DNA from: Neorhizobium sp. NCHU2750 | GTDB taxonomy: Bacteria > Pseudomonadota > Alphaproteobacteria > Rhizobiales > Rhizobiaceae | Length of the DNA: 64,000 nucleotides | NCBI RefSeq assembly: GCF_003597675.1 | Contig: NZ_CP030827.1 | Coordinates: forward strand, 3,038,001-3,102,000 | Reading direction: 5' to 3' | In this document: one piece after another, positions 42,966-52,894 of the stretch | Position numbering within the stretch: position 1 is the stretch's first letter | Layout: every line of letters begins with the position of its first letter | Position numbers and translations under genes: made by a program | Notes under the pieces: generated by a model | Database searches by the model: none | Seen by the model: only the letters and a program-made list of their open reading frames with translations | Told to the model about the DNA's origin: nothing

Positions 42966-43885
42966 CAGCTTGCCTCCGCCCTCAAGGCCTCGAGGATGAT
43001 CGTCTTGGCTTTGTCCGCATCGATATCGGCGGCAAAACTTGCATTGAATTCGCCTCGCCCAACACGCGTCTCGACAACCGTCCGGCCACGGGTCAGGGTG
43101 CCGGCAAGCTCGATATCGATCCGTGCCGCCTGCCAGGTCGCGAGGTCGGGCCGGACGAAGCAGACCGCCGCGACTGCATCGTAGAGCGACATCGCCTTAC
43201 GCCCATTTCGCGTGGCAATCGCCACGAAACCGGCCAGCAGGTCGGCGAGCAGCACGGCATTGCGCCCACCCGCTTCTCGCACCGGCAGGACATCCTCCGG
43301 CGTGCATAAAACCTTGCGGCAGAGATCGAGATCGACCATCCGCAACGGAATGCCATGCGAAAGCACGATCGCCGCAGCTTCAGGGTCGGCATAGGCGTTG
43401 AATTCGGCCGATGCTGTATGATTGCCGGCAGTCAGCCCGCCGCCCATCCAAACGAGATCGGTGATTTTTGCAGCCAGATCCGGCCGTGCCAGCGCCACGG
43501 CGGCAATATTGGTCAGCGGTCCAAGCGCCAGGATACGGCGTTCACCATCGCTGCCTTGCAACCACGAACAGAGCGCCTCGAACCCATCTTCGGCAAATGT
43601 GTCGGGCGCGGCGGGAAGTGCCTGACCGATGGTCGGCATACCCGCTTCGCTCAGCACGGAGACAGCCGTCTCCAGCTTGCCGACAACCGGCTTTGCCCGC
43701 CCGGCATGGATCGGAAATGGCCACACGAAGGCGCTTGCCGCACCGGCAGCATTGCGACGGACCTGCGCGATAGGCGCATTGCCGAAGACCAGCGAAATGC
43801 CGTCTATGGCCATGCCCTCATGCGCCGCAACCATGATGGCGGCGAGGTCGTCAAATCCCATGTCGGTATCGATCCAGACACCCAT
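42962..43885 (-). CDS. Nucleoside hydrolase (inosine-uridine preferring type)
   Basis: A 307-residue nucleoside hydrolase that splits ribonucleosides into base and ribose. The calcium/ribose site DxDxGxDD is DTDMGFDD at residues 6-13, with LALGPLTNIAAVALARPDL and MGGGL in the middle. The preceding TTG at 43909 is possible, but family proteins begin right before the DxD motif, so I use ATG 43885 despite a weak ribosome site. First gene of the purine operon; no signal peptide, so it is cytoplasmic. Confidence 0.9.
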   Translation of the reverse strand: MGVWIDTDMGFDDLAAIMVAAHEGMAIDGISLVFGNAPIAQVRRNAAGAASAFVWPFPIHAGRAKPVVGKLETAVSVLSEAGMPTIGQALPAAPDTFAEDGFEALCSWLQGSDGERRILALGPLTNIAAVALARPDLAAKITDLVWMGGGLTAGNHTASAEFNAYADPEAAAIVLSHGIPLRMVDLDLCRKVLCTPEDVLPVREAGGRNAVLLADLLAGFVAIATRNGRKAMSLYDAVAAVCFVRPDLATWQAARIDIELAGTLTRGRTVVETRVGRGEFNASFAADIDADKAKTIILEALRAEASW

Positions 43886-44209
43886 TTTACGCGAGCCCCA
43901 TGGATGCAACCATCGAATTCATTGAAGTTGCACCATATACGTAAAATTGAGCATGACGGATCACTGACATCATCATCGATCGGCGGACATTCATTGTCTT
44001 GCAGCGCTTCCAGGCATCACGAACCGAAGACCGGCAGGGGTTTTCGAATGTCCGTAGGCATTTTTTAAGGGTTACAGCGCCAGCATGACCTCAAGATCAC
44101 CCGCAAGTGCTATAGTTGACTAATCATTTAATCAATCATAAGCACAAACCGGCTTGCATGTCGAGCCCAATACAACTTTTCATATAGACAAAATTAGCAT
44201 CGCCTGTGG
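43886..44209. other. Leader/promoter region of the purine salvage operon, no gene seen
   Basis: A 324-bp gap between LysR (ends at 44210) and nucleoside hydrolase, both on the minus strand. The AT-rich part near 44110-44145 holds repeated ATGATT/TGATT units and TATAGC on the minus strand, a plausible promoter. CGGACATTC (43984-43992) and GAATGTCCG (44046-44054) could pair around a 53-nt loop in a leader RNA of about 200 nt. I do not recognise a known purine riboswitch core. Confidence 0.4.
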
Positions 44210-45142
44210 TCACCAGGCCACGATTTCCTGGTTGTAACGGGCCACCTCTTCGATAAGCCATGCCCGAAAGGCAACCGCCGGGGGAAAGCCGCTCCGCCCC
44301 TTGGGCGCAACCGCATAATAGGCACTCGGGCTGACCACCTGATGCGGCGATGCTTCCACCAGCTGGCCGCCGGCAAGCTCCGTATCGATGAGGAAAAGCG
44401 GCATCAGCCCGACCCCGAGACCGGCGATACAGGCCTGCGTCACGCTGCCGAACTGCTCGAAGCGCATGCCCTCGCCGATATGACCCGCAACCCCGAGGCT
44501 CTCGAACCAGTGCCGCCATGCGCCAGGCCGCGAAGCCATGTGCAGAAGCGGCAGCCGGAGAAGATCGTCCGGCCGCCCGACCGGATGGACAGCCAGAAAA
44601 GCCGGCGAGCAGACCGGCGCCACCATCTCCTCCATCAGGAAAGTGGATTCGGCCCCCGGCCAGTCCGGCCCGTCCTCCCCTTTCGGCCCCACGTGAATGG
44701 CCATGTCGATCCCGTCGCGGTCGAAATCGAACATGCCGATGCGGGTGGCGAAATTGAGCGTCACCTCCGGGTGTCGGGCGACGAAGCCGGGAATGCGCGG
44801 CATCAGCCAGCGCGTGCCGAAGGTCGGCAGAATGGCGAGGTTCAGCTGGTCACTATGCCGTTTGGTCATGGCATGCAGCGAAGCCGAACGGATCTGCGAT
44901 AGCGCTGCGGCAATCGCCACGGCAAAATCCACGCCCGCGGGCGTCAACACCACGCCGCGGCTCGTACGATCGAACAAGCTCACGCCCAATTGCTCTTCAA
45001 GCCCGGAAACCTGCCGGCTTATCGCCCCTTGCGTCAGCGACAACTCATCCGCCGCCAAGGAAAAACTGCCGAGCCTTGCGACGGAATCGAAGGCTGCAAG
45101 TGCGGATGTCGATGGCAGGAGTTTGCGCGAGAGATTTGTCAT
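44210..45142 (-). CDS. LysR-family regulator (GcvA-like)
   Basis: A 310-residue LysR protein of the GcvA-like group. The N-terminal HTH is STSALAAFDSVARLGSFSLAADELSLTQGAISRQVSGLEEQLGVSLF, followed by an effector-binding domain with FATRIGMFDFDRDGIDMAIHVG. ATG 45142 lacks a strong Shine-Dalgarno sequence. It is divergent from glutaryl-CoA dehydrogenase with about 80-120 bp between, so it probably controls that gene. Confidence 0.88.
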   Translation of the reverse strand: MTNLSRKLLPSTSALAAFDSVARLGSFSLAADELSLTQGAISRQVSGLEEQLGVSLFDRTSRGVVLTPAGVDFAVAIAAALSQIRSASLHAMTKRHSDQLNLAILPTFGTRWLMPRIPGFVARHPEVTLNFATRIGMFDFDRDGIDMAIHVGPKGEDGPDWPGAESTFLMEEMVAPVCSPAFLAVHPVGRPDDLLRLPLLHMASRPGAWRHWFESLGVAGHIGEGMRFEQFGSVTQACIAGLGVGLMPLFLIDTELAGGQLVEASPHQVVSPSAYYAVAPKGRSGFPPAVAFRAWLIEEVARYNQEIVAW

Positions 45143-45250
45143 GGCTTATTACTATCCGTCATGGCCGGTTGAGTAAACCAGCCTTGCTCCTGTCGTATCG
45201 GCAGCGTAATCCGACTGACGAATGCCAATAATTCCGCAATCTGCGACCCT

Positions 45251-45255
45251 GGAGG
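45251..45255 (+). promoter_or_regulatory. Shine-Dalgarno sequence deciding a TTG start of the acyl-CoA dehydrogenase
   Basis: GGAGG followed after five bases by TTG at 45261. The ATG 39 bp upstream (45222) has no such sequence. Confidence 0.7.
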
Positions 45256-45260
45256 ATCCC

Positions 45261-46436
<1,176 letters not shown>

Positions 46437-46454
46437 GTGTAACCTGCTATCTGA

Positions 46455-46486
46455 CCCGTCCGGCATGATCTGACATGCCGGACGGG
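46455..46486 (+). terminator. Hairpin after glutaryl-CoA dehydrogenase
   Basis: CCCGTCCGGCATG-ATCTGA-CATGCCGGACGGG, a perfect 13-bp stem 18 bases after the stop, between convergent genes. No T-run follows, so it may be a bidirectional or processed transcript end. Confidence 0.65.
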
Positions 46487-46546
46487 CAAAGGTGGAGCCG
46501 CTGACATCGCGCTGCGGGCACCGATATCCGCCGCCGGGATCCCGGA

Positions 46547-47113
46547 TCAGGCAGGCTGTGGCTGCACCAGCCTTTGCGCAATCCCCGCCACGCGGGCTCC
46601 GTAGAGAAGCGCGGTTTCGAGATCGCCGCGGGACATGTCTCCGGGCGCCGCATCCGCATCTGACTGCGCCATCGGCGCGATATAGGAGCCCATCCGGTTC
46701 ACGTCGTCTCGCTTGGCTGCCTTGGTATTAGCCGGCATGATGCCGAGGCTCACCCACAGACCACCGTGCTGCCCCGCCAGAAGAACGAAATATTCGAGCG
46801 TGTTGAGCTTGTCGCCGTTCAGGCTGGCGCTGTTGGTAAACCCGCCGAACACCTTGTCCTGCCACTTGAGGGTGAACCAGGCCTTCGACGAACTGTCAGC
46901 GAACTTCTTAAACTGCCAGCTCGGGCCGCCCATATAGGTCGGCGAGCCGAAGATGATGGCATCCGCCGCGTCGAGTGCCGACCACCCCTCATCGGAAAGA
47001 TTGCCTTCCGGATCGATGGCATAGAGCCTGGCCCCCGCGCCCTCGGCGACGGCTTCCGCCATCCGCTGTGTATGGCCGTAGCCGGAATGATAGACGACAA
47101 CTGTATTTGCCAT
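46547..47113 (-). CDS. Flavodoxin-family NAD(P)H:quinone oxidoreductase (WrbA-like)
   Basis: A 188-residue flavodoxin-fold protein. The FMN phosphate loop is VVYHSGYGHTQRMAEAVAEGA and GSPTYMGGPSWQFKKFAD is the second FMN-binding loop. It resembles WrbA-like enzymes that reduce quinones by two electrons. ATG 47113 has AAGGAGG upstream. It is divergent from a TetR regulator, and a palindrome lies between its -35 and -10 elements, so repression by that regulator and induction by quinone-like compounds is likely. Confidence 0.85.
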   Translation of the reverse strand: MANTVVVYHSGYGHTQRMAEAVAEGAGARLYAIDPEGNLSDEGWSALDAADAIIFGSPTYMGGPSWQFKKFADSSSKAWFTLKWQDKVFGGFTNSASLNGDKLNTLEYFVLLAGQHGGLWVSLGIMPANTKAAKRDDVNRMGSYIAPMAQSDADAAPGDMSRGDLETALLYGARVAGIAQRLVQPQPA

Positions 47114-47226
47114 GGAAAATTGGCCTCCTTCGGCCGTTGCTGTTTCCTGAGAGAGATCGCGACAGAGGATATTAACGCGCTGCCGCCCATGTCAGCGCCG
47201 ACATCCGTTCTATTTTCTACTATCGA

Positions 47227-47255
47227 TAATTAATCTAGCATCGCTAGTTTGTCAA
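47227..47255 (-). promoter_or_regulatory. Promoter of the WrbA-like gene with embedded operator
   Basis: Minus strand TTGACA (47255-47250), 17-bp spacer, TAATTA (47232-47227). The spacer holds CTAGC-ATC-GCTAG (47235-47247), a 13-bp inverted repeat exactly where a TetR repressor would block RNA polymerase. Confidence 0.6.
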
Positions 47256-47307
47256 TCACCGTCTTATCTGCTAGTTCCGGCGATCGACACAATGGGGTTC
47301 GGCACCG

Positions 47308-47889
47308 GTGGGGATCAGCGAGCGTAAGGCGAGAGAACGCGATGAACGCGAGCGGCGGATCGTCGTCACGGCAAGAGCGATTGCTGAACGCGAGGGCTGG
47401 GCTGCCGTCACGATCCGGCGCCTTGCCGACGAGATCGAATACAGCCAGCCGGTGCTCTATTCGCACTTCCAGAATAGAGACGAGATTGTCGGTGCGGTCG
47501 CGCTCGAAGGGTTCGGCGAACTGGCCGAATTGCTTGGCGATGCACGCCGCCCCGCCTCCACGCCGGCCGAACAGGCGCAAGACGTGGCATGCACCTATCT
47601 GGATTTCGCCTTTGAACGACCGGCACTCTACGACGCCATGTTCGTGCTTCCGACGGGACTGCGCTTCGCCAGATCCGACACGCCGGCACAACTGCGCGCG
47701 ACGTTCGGCGCCATGCTGGCCGTGATCGCGCCGTTTGCCGATGAAGCCACCGCCGAGACCGAAACCGAGACATTCTGGGCAGCCCTGCATGGATTGGCCC
47801 AGCTGGAGCGTCACGGCCGCATAAGGCCGGCCTTCCGCGCCATCCGTCTGGCACTCCTCGTAGAGATGATATCGGGCGGCGGCCACTAG
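47308..47889 (+). CDS. TetR-family transcriptional regulator
   Basis: A 193-residue TetR protein. The N-terminal HTH is IVVTARAIAEREGWAAVTIRRLADEIEYSQPVLYSHFQNRDEIV, and a helical C-terminal ligand domain follows. The start is GTG 47308; no ATG precedes the HTH in frame. It diverges from the WrbA-like flavodoxin gene across 194 bp, and the operator-like repeat sits on the flavodoxin side. Confidence 0.87.
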   Translation: MGISERKARERDERERRIVVTARAIAEREGWAAVTIRRLADEIEYSQPVLYSHFQNRDEIVGAVALEGFGELAELLGDARRPASTPAEQAQDVACTYLDFAFERPALYDAMFVLPTGLRFARSDTPAQLRATFGAMLAVIAPFADEATAETETETFWAALHGLAQLERHGRIRPAFRAIRLALLVEMISGGGH

Positions 47890-48134
47890 AGGCATTACAG
47901 CAAAGGCGAGAACCGGTTTCGCATCCGGAGCGGATTGCCACATTGCGCGTGCAGGCCACGACCAGGCGGCTCCTGTCGCGTGACCGGGCCTCATCTGTTG
48001 CGCTGGAATGCCCTCACAGCCGGCGCCGTTATTCGTCATTGGCCAAAGCCGCGCCATAGGTGTATCAGTGCGGTGCAATTCTTGATGGGCCACCGGCCGT
48101 TTTTTCGCCGGAGACAGGGAAGACCACGAAAAGC

Positions 48135-48731
48135 ATGCACGCCACGGGTAGTGCGGCAGATATCGCCGCTCCAAGCAATGCCGAAGGCGAGTTCGACGTC
48201 GGCGACCGGCTGCGCCTCGTGCGTCAGAGCCATGGGCTTTCGCAGCGCGGGCTAGCGGTCAAGGCCGGCGTCACCCATTCGCTGGTCTCGCTGATCGAGA
48301 AGAACAAGGTCTCACCCTCGGTCGCGTCGCTGAAGAAGATCCTCGAGGCGATCAACTATCCGCTCACCGATTTCTTCGCGCTGACCCTGCCGCCCGTCGA
48401 CCAGATATTCTTCCGCGCCGACGAGCTCACGCCCCTGTCGAAAGGCCCTCTGACGCTGCTGCAGGTGGGCGACGCGAAATCCCACAGCGTCCAGATCTTT
48501 CACGAGTTCTACGACCCCGGCGCCGATACCGGCGAGACCATGCTGGCCCATGAAGCGGAAGAAGGCGGCGTCATCGTCGCCGGCGAACTGGAAGTCACCG
48601 TCGGCAGCCAGACCCGCATATTGAAACGCGGCGACGCCTATCTGTTCAACAGCCGCCTGCCGCATCGTTATCGCAATGTCGGCACCGAACGCTGCGAAGT
48701 TGTCAGCGCCGTGACGCCACCCTATCTCTGA
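48135..48731 (+). CDS. XRE-family HTH regulator with C-terminal cupin sensor domain
   Basis: A 198-residue protein. The N-terminal XRE HTH is LRLVRQSHGLSQRGLAVKAGVTHSLVSLIEKNKVSPSVASL, and the C-terminal cupin contains EAEEGGVIVAGELEVTVGSQ and GDAYLFNSRLPHRYRN. This architecture is that of PuuR-like regulators of polyamine/GABA use. ATG 48135 is the first good start after an upstream extension without domain. It lies 206 bp before the succinate-semialdehyde dehydrogenase gene on the same strand, which would fit a GABA/putrescine degradation role. Confidence 0.85.
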   Translation: MHATGSAADIAAPSNAEGEFDVGDRLRLVRQSHGLSQRGLAVKAGVTHSLVSLIEKNKVSPSVASLKKILEAINYPLTDFFALTLPPVDQIFFRADELTPLSKGPLTLLQVGDAKSHSVQIFHEFYDPGADTGETMLAHEAEEGGVIVAGELEVTVGSQTRILKRGDAYLFNSRLPHRYRNVGTERCEVVSAVTPPYL

Positions 48732-48937
48732 CTGGCCTATCTGCGATTGCCTTGCCTCTTACTGAGAGAGGCCATAATTTTTTATCCGATTAGTATGACT
48801 ATTTTTGACAATGCTGCCGTTGATTGTCCGGCACCTTTGTCTTAACTCAGCTACCGGAACCAACCAGCCATCTGCCAGCGGCCCCCTGTTTCCTCGGAGC
48901 CGCGCGACCCGACGTTCTGTAACGAAAGTGGACCCCC

Positions 48938-50374
48938 ATGCAGACCTATCCCGACGTAAAGCTCTTCATCAACGGCGAATGGCGCGATGCCATTGCTGGC
49001 GAGACGATCCCCGTTGTCGATCCGGCAACCGATGAAGTCATCGGCAAGATCGCCCATGCCCGTCCGGCCGATCTCGATCTCGCGCTGGAAGCCGTCGAGA
49101 AGGGCTTCAAGATCTGGCGTGATACGCCAGCCTTCGAGCGCTCCAAGCTGATGCGCAAGGCCGCCGACATCCTCCGTTCGCGCGCCGATGCCATCGCCTT
49201 CATGATGACCCGCGAACAGGGCAAGCCGCTTGCCCAGTCGAAGATGGAAATCATGGGCGCAGCCGACACGATCGACTGGTTCGCCGAAGAAGCCCGCCGC
49301 ACCTATGGCCAGATCATACCGGCCCGTTTCGGCGGCGTGCAGCAGATGGCGATCAAGTTCCCGGTCGGCCCGGTTGCCGCCTTCACGCCGTGGAACTTCC
49401 CGATCAACCAGATCGTCCGCAAGCTTTCGGCCGCCGTTGCAACCGGCTGCTCGATCATCGTCAAGGCACCGGAAGAAACGCCGGCTTCACCTGCCGAACT
49501 CATCCGCGCCTTCGCCGATGCCGGCATTCCGGCTGGCGTCGTCAACCTCGTCTACGGCATCCCGGCCGAAGTCTCCGAATACCTCATCCCGCATCCGGTC
49601 ATCCGTAAGATCTCGTTCACCGGCTCCACCCCGGTCGGCAAGCATCTCGCAGCACTCGCCGGCAAGCACATGAAGCGCGCCACGATGGAACTCGGCGGCC
49701 ATGCGCCGGTGATGATCTTCGACGACGCCGATCTCGACAAGGCGATCGAAGTCACCGCCATGTCCAAGTACCGCAATGCCGGCCAGGTCTGCGTCGCGCC
49801 GACCCGCTTCCTCGTGCAGGATGGCATTGCCGACAAGTTCCTCGAAGGTTTCGTCAAGGCTGCTGAAGCCATCAAGGTCGGCAACGGCCTGGAAGACGGC
49901 ATCGGCATGGGCCCACTCGCCAACGAGCGCCGCATCCCGGCCATGGAAGCCATGATCCATGACGCGGTCTCCGTCGGCGGCACACTCAAGACCGGCGGCA
50001 AGCGCATCGGCAACAAGGGCAACTTCTTCGAGCCGACCGTGCTCTCCGAAGTCCCGACCTCGGCCAAGATCATGAACGACGAGCCCTTCGGCCCGATCGC
50101 GATCGTCAACCGCTTCTCGAAATTCGAGGACGCGATCGAGGAAGCCAACCGCCTGCCCTTCGGCCTTGCCTCCTACGCCTTCACCGGCTCGGTCAAGACC
50201 GCCCACGCCCTCGGCCGCTCGGTCGAGGCCGGCATGCTGACCATCAACCACAACGGCCTGGCGCTGCCGGAAGTCCCCTTCGGCGGCATCAAGGATTCGG
50301 GCTACGGCACCGAAGGCGGCTCGGAAGCCGTCGAAGCCTATCTCGAAACCCGCTTCGTCAGCCAGATGAACTGA
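48938..50374 (+). CDS. gabD: Succinate-semialdehyde dehydrogenase (NAD(P)+), aldehyde dehydrogenase family
   Basis: A 478-residue aldehyde dehydrogenase of the GabD group. It shows the cofactor region [29 protein letters not shown], catalytic E251 in MELGGHAP and nucleophile C285 in [12 protein letters not shown]. The 34-residue spacing matches GabD enzymes. It would oxidise succinate semialdehyde from GABA to succinate. Related semialdehydes (glutarate semialdehyde) are possible, as glutaryl-CoA dehydrogenase is nearby. ATG 48938 starts the protein; a strong terminator follows. Confidence 0.88.
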   Translation: MQTYPDVKLFINGEWRDAIAGETIPVVDPATDEVIGKIAHARPADLDLALEAVEKGFKIWRDTPAFERSKLMRKAADILRSRADAIAFMMTREQGKPLAQSKMEIMGAADTIDWFAEEARRTYGQIIPARFGGVQQMAIKFPVGPVAAFTPWNFPINQIVRKLSAAVATGCSIIVKAPEETPASPAELIRAFADAGIPAGVVNLVYGIPAEVSEYLIPHPVIRKISFTGSTPVGKHLAALAGKHMKRATMELGGHAPVMIFDDADLDKAIEVTAMSKYRNAGQVCVAPTRFLVQDGIADKFLEGFVKAAEAIKVGNGLEDGIGMGPLANERRIPAMEAMIHDAVSVGGTLKTGGKRIGNKGNFFEPTVLSEVPTSAKIMNDEPFGPIAIVNRFSKFEDAIEEANRLPFGLASYAFTGSVKTAHALGRSVEAGMLTINHNGLALPEVPFGGIKDSGYGTEGGSEAVEAYLETRFVSQMN

Positions 50375-50400
50375 TCGATCGGACAAACGGTCCAAATGCA

Positions 50401-50431
50401 AACGGCCGGGGTGAAAGCCCCGGCCGTTTTT
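50401..50431 (+). terminator. Rho-independent terminator after gabD
   Basis: AACGGCCGGGG (50401-50411), TGAAAG loop, CCCCGGCCGTT (50418-50428) and a run of five Ts ending at 50431. This is the clearest intrinsic terminator in the window. Confidence 0.9.
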
Positions 50432-50469
50432 CGTTGCATATTCATGTTGGGGAAGCCGCAGTTCGCCGC

Positions 50470-50603
50470 GCCCCCCCTGGCCTGCCGGCCATCTCCCCCA
50501 CAAGGGGGGAGAAAGCTCGCGGCAACCAACTGCATCATTGACCCACAGCGGCGCGACTCGGTTAAGCCCTCCCCCTTGTGGGGAGGGTTTTGGAGGGGAC
50601 TTT
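50470..50603 (+). repeat. Dispersed palindromic intergenic repeat, copy 5
   Basis: Same family as copy 1 and in the same orientation (CTGGCCTGCCGGCCATCTCC at the left, GTTAAGCCCTCCCCCTTGTG at the right). It lies between the gabD terminator and the convergent DEAD-box helicase gene. Confidence 0.85.
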
Positions 50604-50647
50604 TTCCTGCCCTATACTTTTGAAGAGCTCACGGCAAAAGCTACGAG

Positions 50648-52747
50648 TTACTTCCGCTTCTCAAACCCGCCCTTACCGGCAGGCTTCTTCTTGAAAGGCT
50701 TGTCGCCATCGGCCTTGGCGAAGGGCTTATCGCCGAACGCCTTCTTCTTGAATGGCTTATCACCGTAGGGCTTGTCACCAAATGGCTTGTCGCCGCCCTT
50801 CTTGGCAAAACCGCCCTTCGGCTTTTCGCCCCAGACGTCGTCGTCCATGCGGCGTTCGGCGCTTATCTTTTCACCCTTCGGCTTCCAGTCCTTGCGCGGG
50901 CCATCGCCGTAAGGCTTGTCGCCATAGGGCTTCTTGTCCCCATAGGCCTTATCTCCACGCGGACCATCCTTGGCAAACGGCTTGTCCTTGCGGAAACCGT
51001 CCTTCTTCGGCCCATCGTTGAAAGGCTTGTCCTTCCAGGGTTTGTCCATGCGCGGACCTTCGCGCTTGGTAAACCCTTCATCGTCCGTGCCACGGGAGAA
51101 CTTGGAAAAATCCGGCGCGGCATCGAGGCGTGTCACGCGGATACCGCGGTCCATCATCCTGTCCTTGCCGAGCTTGGCCATGAACTTGTCGGCATGGGCT
51201 TCCGCGATCTCGACGAAGGTCTCGTCGGCCTGCATCTTGATCGCGCCGATCTCGTTCTTGCTCAGGTCGCCGTTCTTGCAGATTGCCGGGATCAGCCAGC
51301 GCGGTTCGGCGCGCTGTTTGCGACCCACGGAAAGAGAGAACCACACGGCCGGGCCGAAATCGCCGCGCGGCGTCAGTGGCCGCGAGGCCGGGTCACCGGG
51401 CTTGCCCTCGCGCGGCTTGCGCGCCTCGAGCGATACAACATTGATCTCTTCCGGCGCGGAATTCTTGCCGCGATAGAGCGCCACAAAGGCCGAAGCGAGC
51501 GTGCCGGCATCGAAACGCTCGGTCAGCTTGGCGATCAGCGCCTGTTCGTCCTCGTCCGTCGTCACCTCGGTGAAGATCGGATCGGCAAACAGCCGCTCCT
51601 CGTCGCGCAGCGTCACCTCGTCTGCCGAAGGCGGGTTGGCCCAGGTCGGCTCGATCTTGGCGCCGAACAGCAGACGCTCGGCCTTGCGGCGCTGGGTGAC
51701 CGGCACGATCAGCGCGCTCACACCCTTGCGACCAGCACGGCCGGTACGGCCCGAACGGTGCAGCAGCGTTTCCGAATTGGTCGGCAGATCGGCATGGATG
51801 ACGAGTTCCAGACCCGGCAGGTCGATACCGCGGGCGGCAACATCGGTCGCGATGCAGACGCGGGCGCGGCCGTCGCGCATCGCCTGCAGCGCATGCGTAC
51901 GCTCGTTCTGCGTCAGCTCGCCCGACAGCGCCACGACGGAGAAATTGCGGTTGGAAAGCCGCGCATGCAGATGGTTGACGGCAGCGCGCGTCGAGCAGAA
52001 TACGATCGCATTCGGCGCCTCGTAATAGCGCAGCACGTTGACGATGGCGTTTTCGCGGTCGGACGGCGTCACCAGCAGCGCGCGATAATCGATATCGACA
52101 TGCTGCTTGGCTTCCGCCTGGGTGGTGATGCGAACGGCATCGCGCTGGTAGCTCTTGGCAAGCTTGGCGATGGCCGCCGGAACGGTGGCGGAGAACATCA
52201 GCGTGCGCCGGTCTTCAGGTGCCGATTCCAGAATAAATTCGAGATCCTCGCGGAAACCGAGATCGAGCATCTCGTCGGCCTCGTCGAGCACGGCCACGCG
52301 AACCTCGGACATGTCGAGCGCATTGCGGCGGATATGGTCGCAGATACGCCCCGGCGTGCCGACGACGATATGCGCACCGCGCTCCAGCGCCCGGCGTTCG
52401 TTGCGGATATCCATGCCGCCGACGCAGGAGGTGATCACTGCACCGGCTTCGGCATAGAGCCAGTCGAGCTCGCGCTTCACCTGCATGGCAAGCTCGCGGG
52501 TCGGCGCAATCACGAGCGCCAGAGGTGCTGCCGCGCGGCCGAAACTGTCGGCGCCGTCAAGCAGCGTCGGTGCCATGGCAATGCCGAAGGCAACGGTCTT
52601 GCCCGAACCCGTCTGGGCGGAAACCAACGCATCGGCAGTCGTGAGCGCCGGGTCCAGCATGGCCTGCTGCACGGGGGTCAGCGTCTCGTAACCACGCTTC
52701 TGCAAAGCCTTCGCGATCGCCGGAACGGCGCCGTTGATATCGGTCAT
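50648..52747 (-). CDS. DEAD-box RNA helicase with long repetitive charged tail
   Basis: A 699-residue DEAD-box helicase. Core motifs are AQTGSGKT, PTRELAMQV, DEADEMLDLG, SAT, ATDVAARGIDLP and HRSGRTGRAG. A DbpA/CsdA-type RNA-binding domain lies around residues 470-560. The last 130 or so residues are low-complexity, with nine DKP-aromatic units (DKPF, DKPY, DKPW) among GD and KK pairs. The tail is probably disordered and RNA-binding. Proteins of this type unwind structured RNA in ribosome assembly and at low temperature. ATG 52747 is preferred over the adjacent TTG. Confidence 0.92.
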   Translation of the reverse strand: MTDINGAVPAIAKALQKRGYETLTPVQQAMLDPALTTADALVSAQTGSGKTVAFGIAMAPTLLDGADSFGRAAAPLALVIAPTRELAMQVKRELDWLYAEAGAVITSCVGGMDIRNERRALERGAHIVVGTPGRICDHIRRNALDMSEVRVAVLDEADEMLDLGFREDLEFILESAPEDRRTLMFSATVPAAIAKLAKSYQRDAVRITTQAEAKQHVDIDYRALLVTPSDRENAIVNVLRYYEAPNAIVFCSTRAAVNHLHARLSNRNFSVVALSGELTQNERTHALQAMRDGRARVCIATDVAARGIDLPGLELVIHADLPTNSETLLHRSGRTGRAGRKGVSALIVPVTQRRKAERLLFGAKIEPTWANPPSADEVTLRDEERLFADPIFTEVTTDEDEQALIAKLTERFDAGTLASAFVALYRGKNSAPEEINVVSLEARKPREGKPGDPASRPLTPRGDFGPAVWFSLSVGRKQRAEPRWLIPAICKNGDLSKNEIGAIKMQADETFVEIAEAHADKFMAKLGKDRMMDRGIRVTRLDAAPDFSKFSRGTDDEGFTKREGPRMDKPWKDKPFNDGPKKDGFRKDKPFAKDGPRGDKAYGDKKPYGDKPYGDGPRKDWKPKGEKISAERRMDDDVWGEKPKGGFAKKGGDKPFGDKPYGDKPFKKKAFGDKPFAKADGDKPFKKKPAGKGGFEKRK
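50651..51070 (-). repeat. Imperfect tandem repeats coding the helicase tail
   Basis: Short degenerate units around GGCTTGTC(G/A)CC(A/G)(T/A)A on the plus strand recur here and encode KPFGDKPYGDK-like peptides. The repeat is at protein and DNA level, inside one open frame, so it is coding low complexity rather than a CRISPR or satellite. Confidence 0.75.
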
Positions 52748-52894
52748 CAAATCTGTCTTTCGGAATGTACCGCGCCTGAAAGCGCCTTGGCTGCAACGAT
52801 CGCAGCCGAACGTTTGCGCCGTCCCTATAGACTAAGCTGCAAAAAGTCAAAGCATGGGTGGTTTGCGTTGAGCAAAGGAGCCTTGACGAACCAA

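Noticed and set aside
41178..43885. Known purine riboswitch or microcin C-type defence function for the purine/peptide neighbourhood
   Set aside because: The leader lacks the conserved purine riboswitch core, and no aminoacyl-nucleotide-specific acetyltransferase or immunity gene is present; ordinary salvage explains the enzymes.
50651..51070. Short repeats resembling a CRISPR or satellite array
   Set aside because: The units are imperfect, unevenly spaced and lie in the open frame of the helicase tail; there are no constant spacers.
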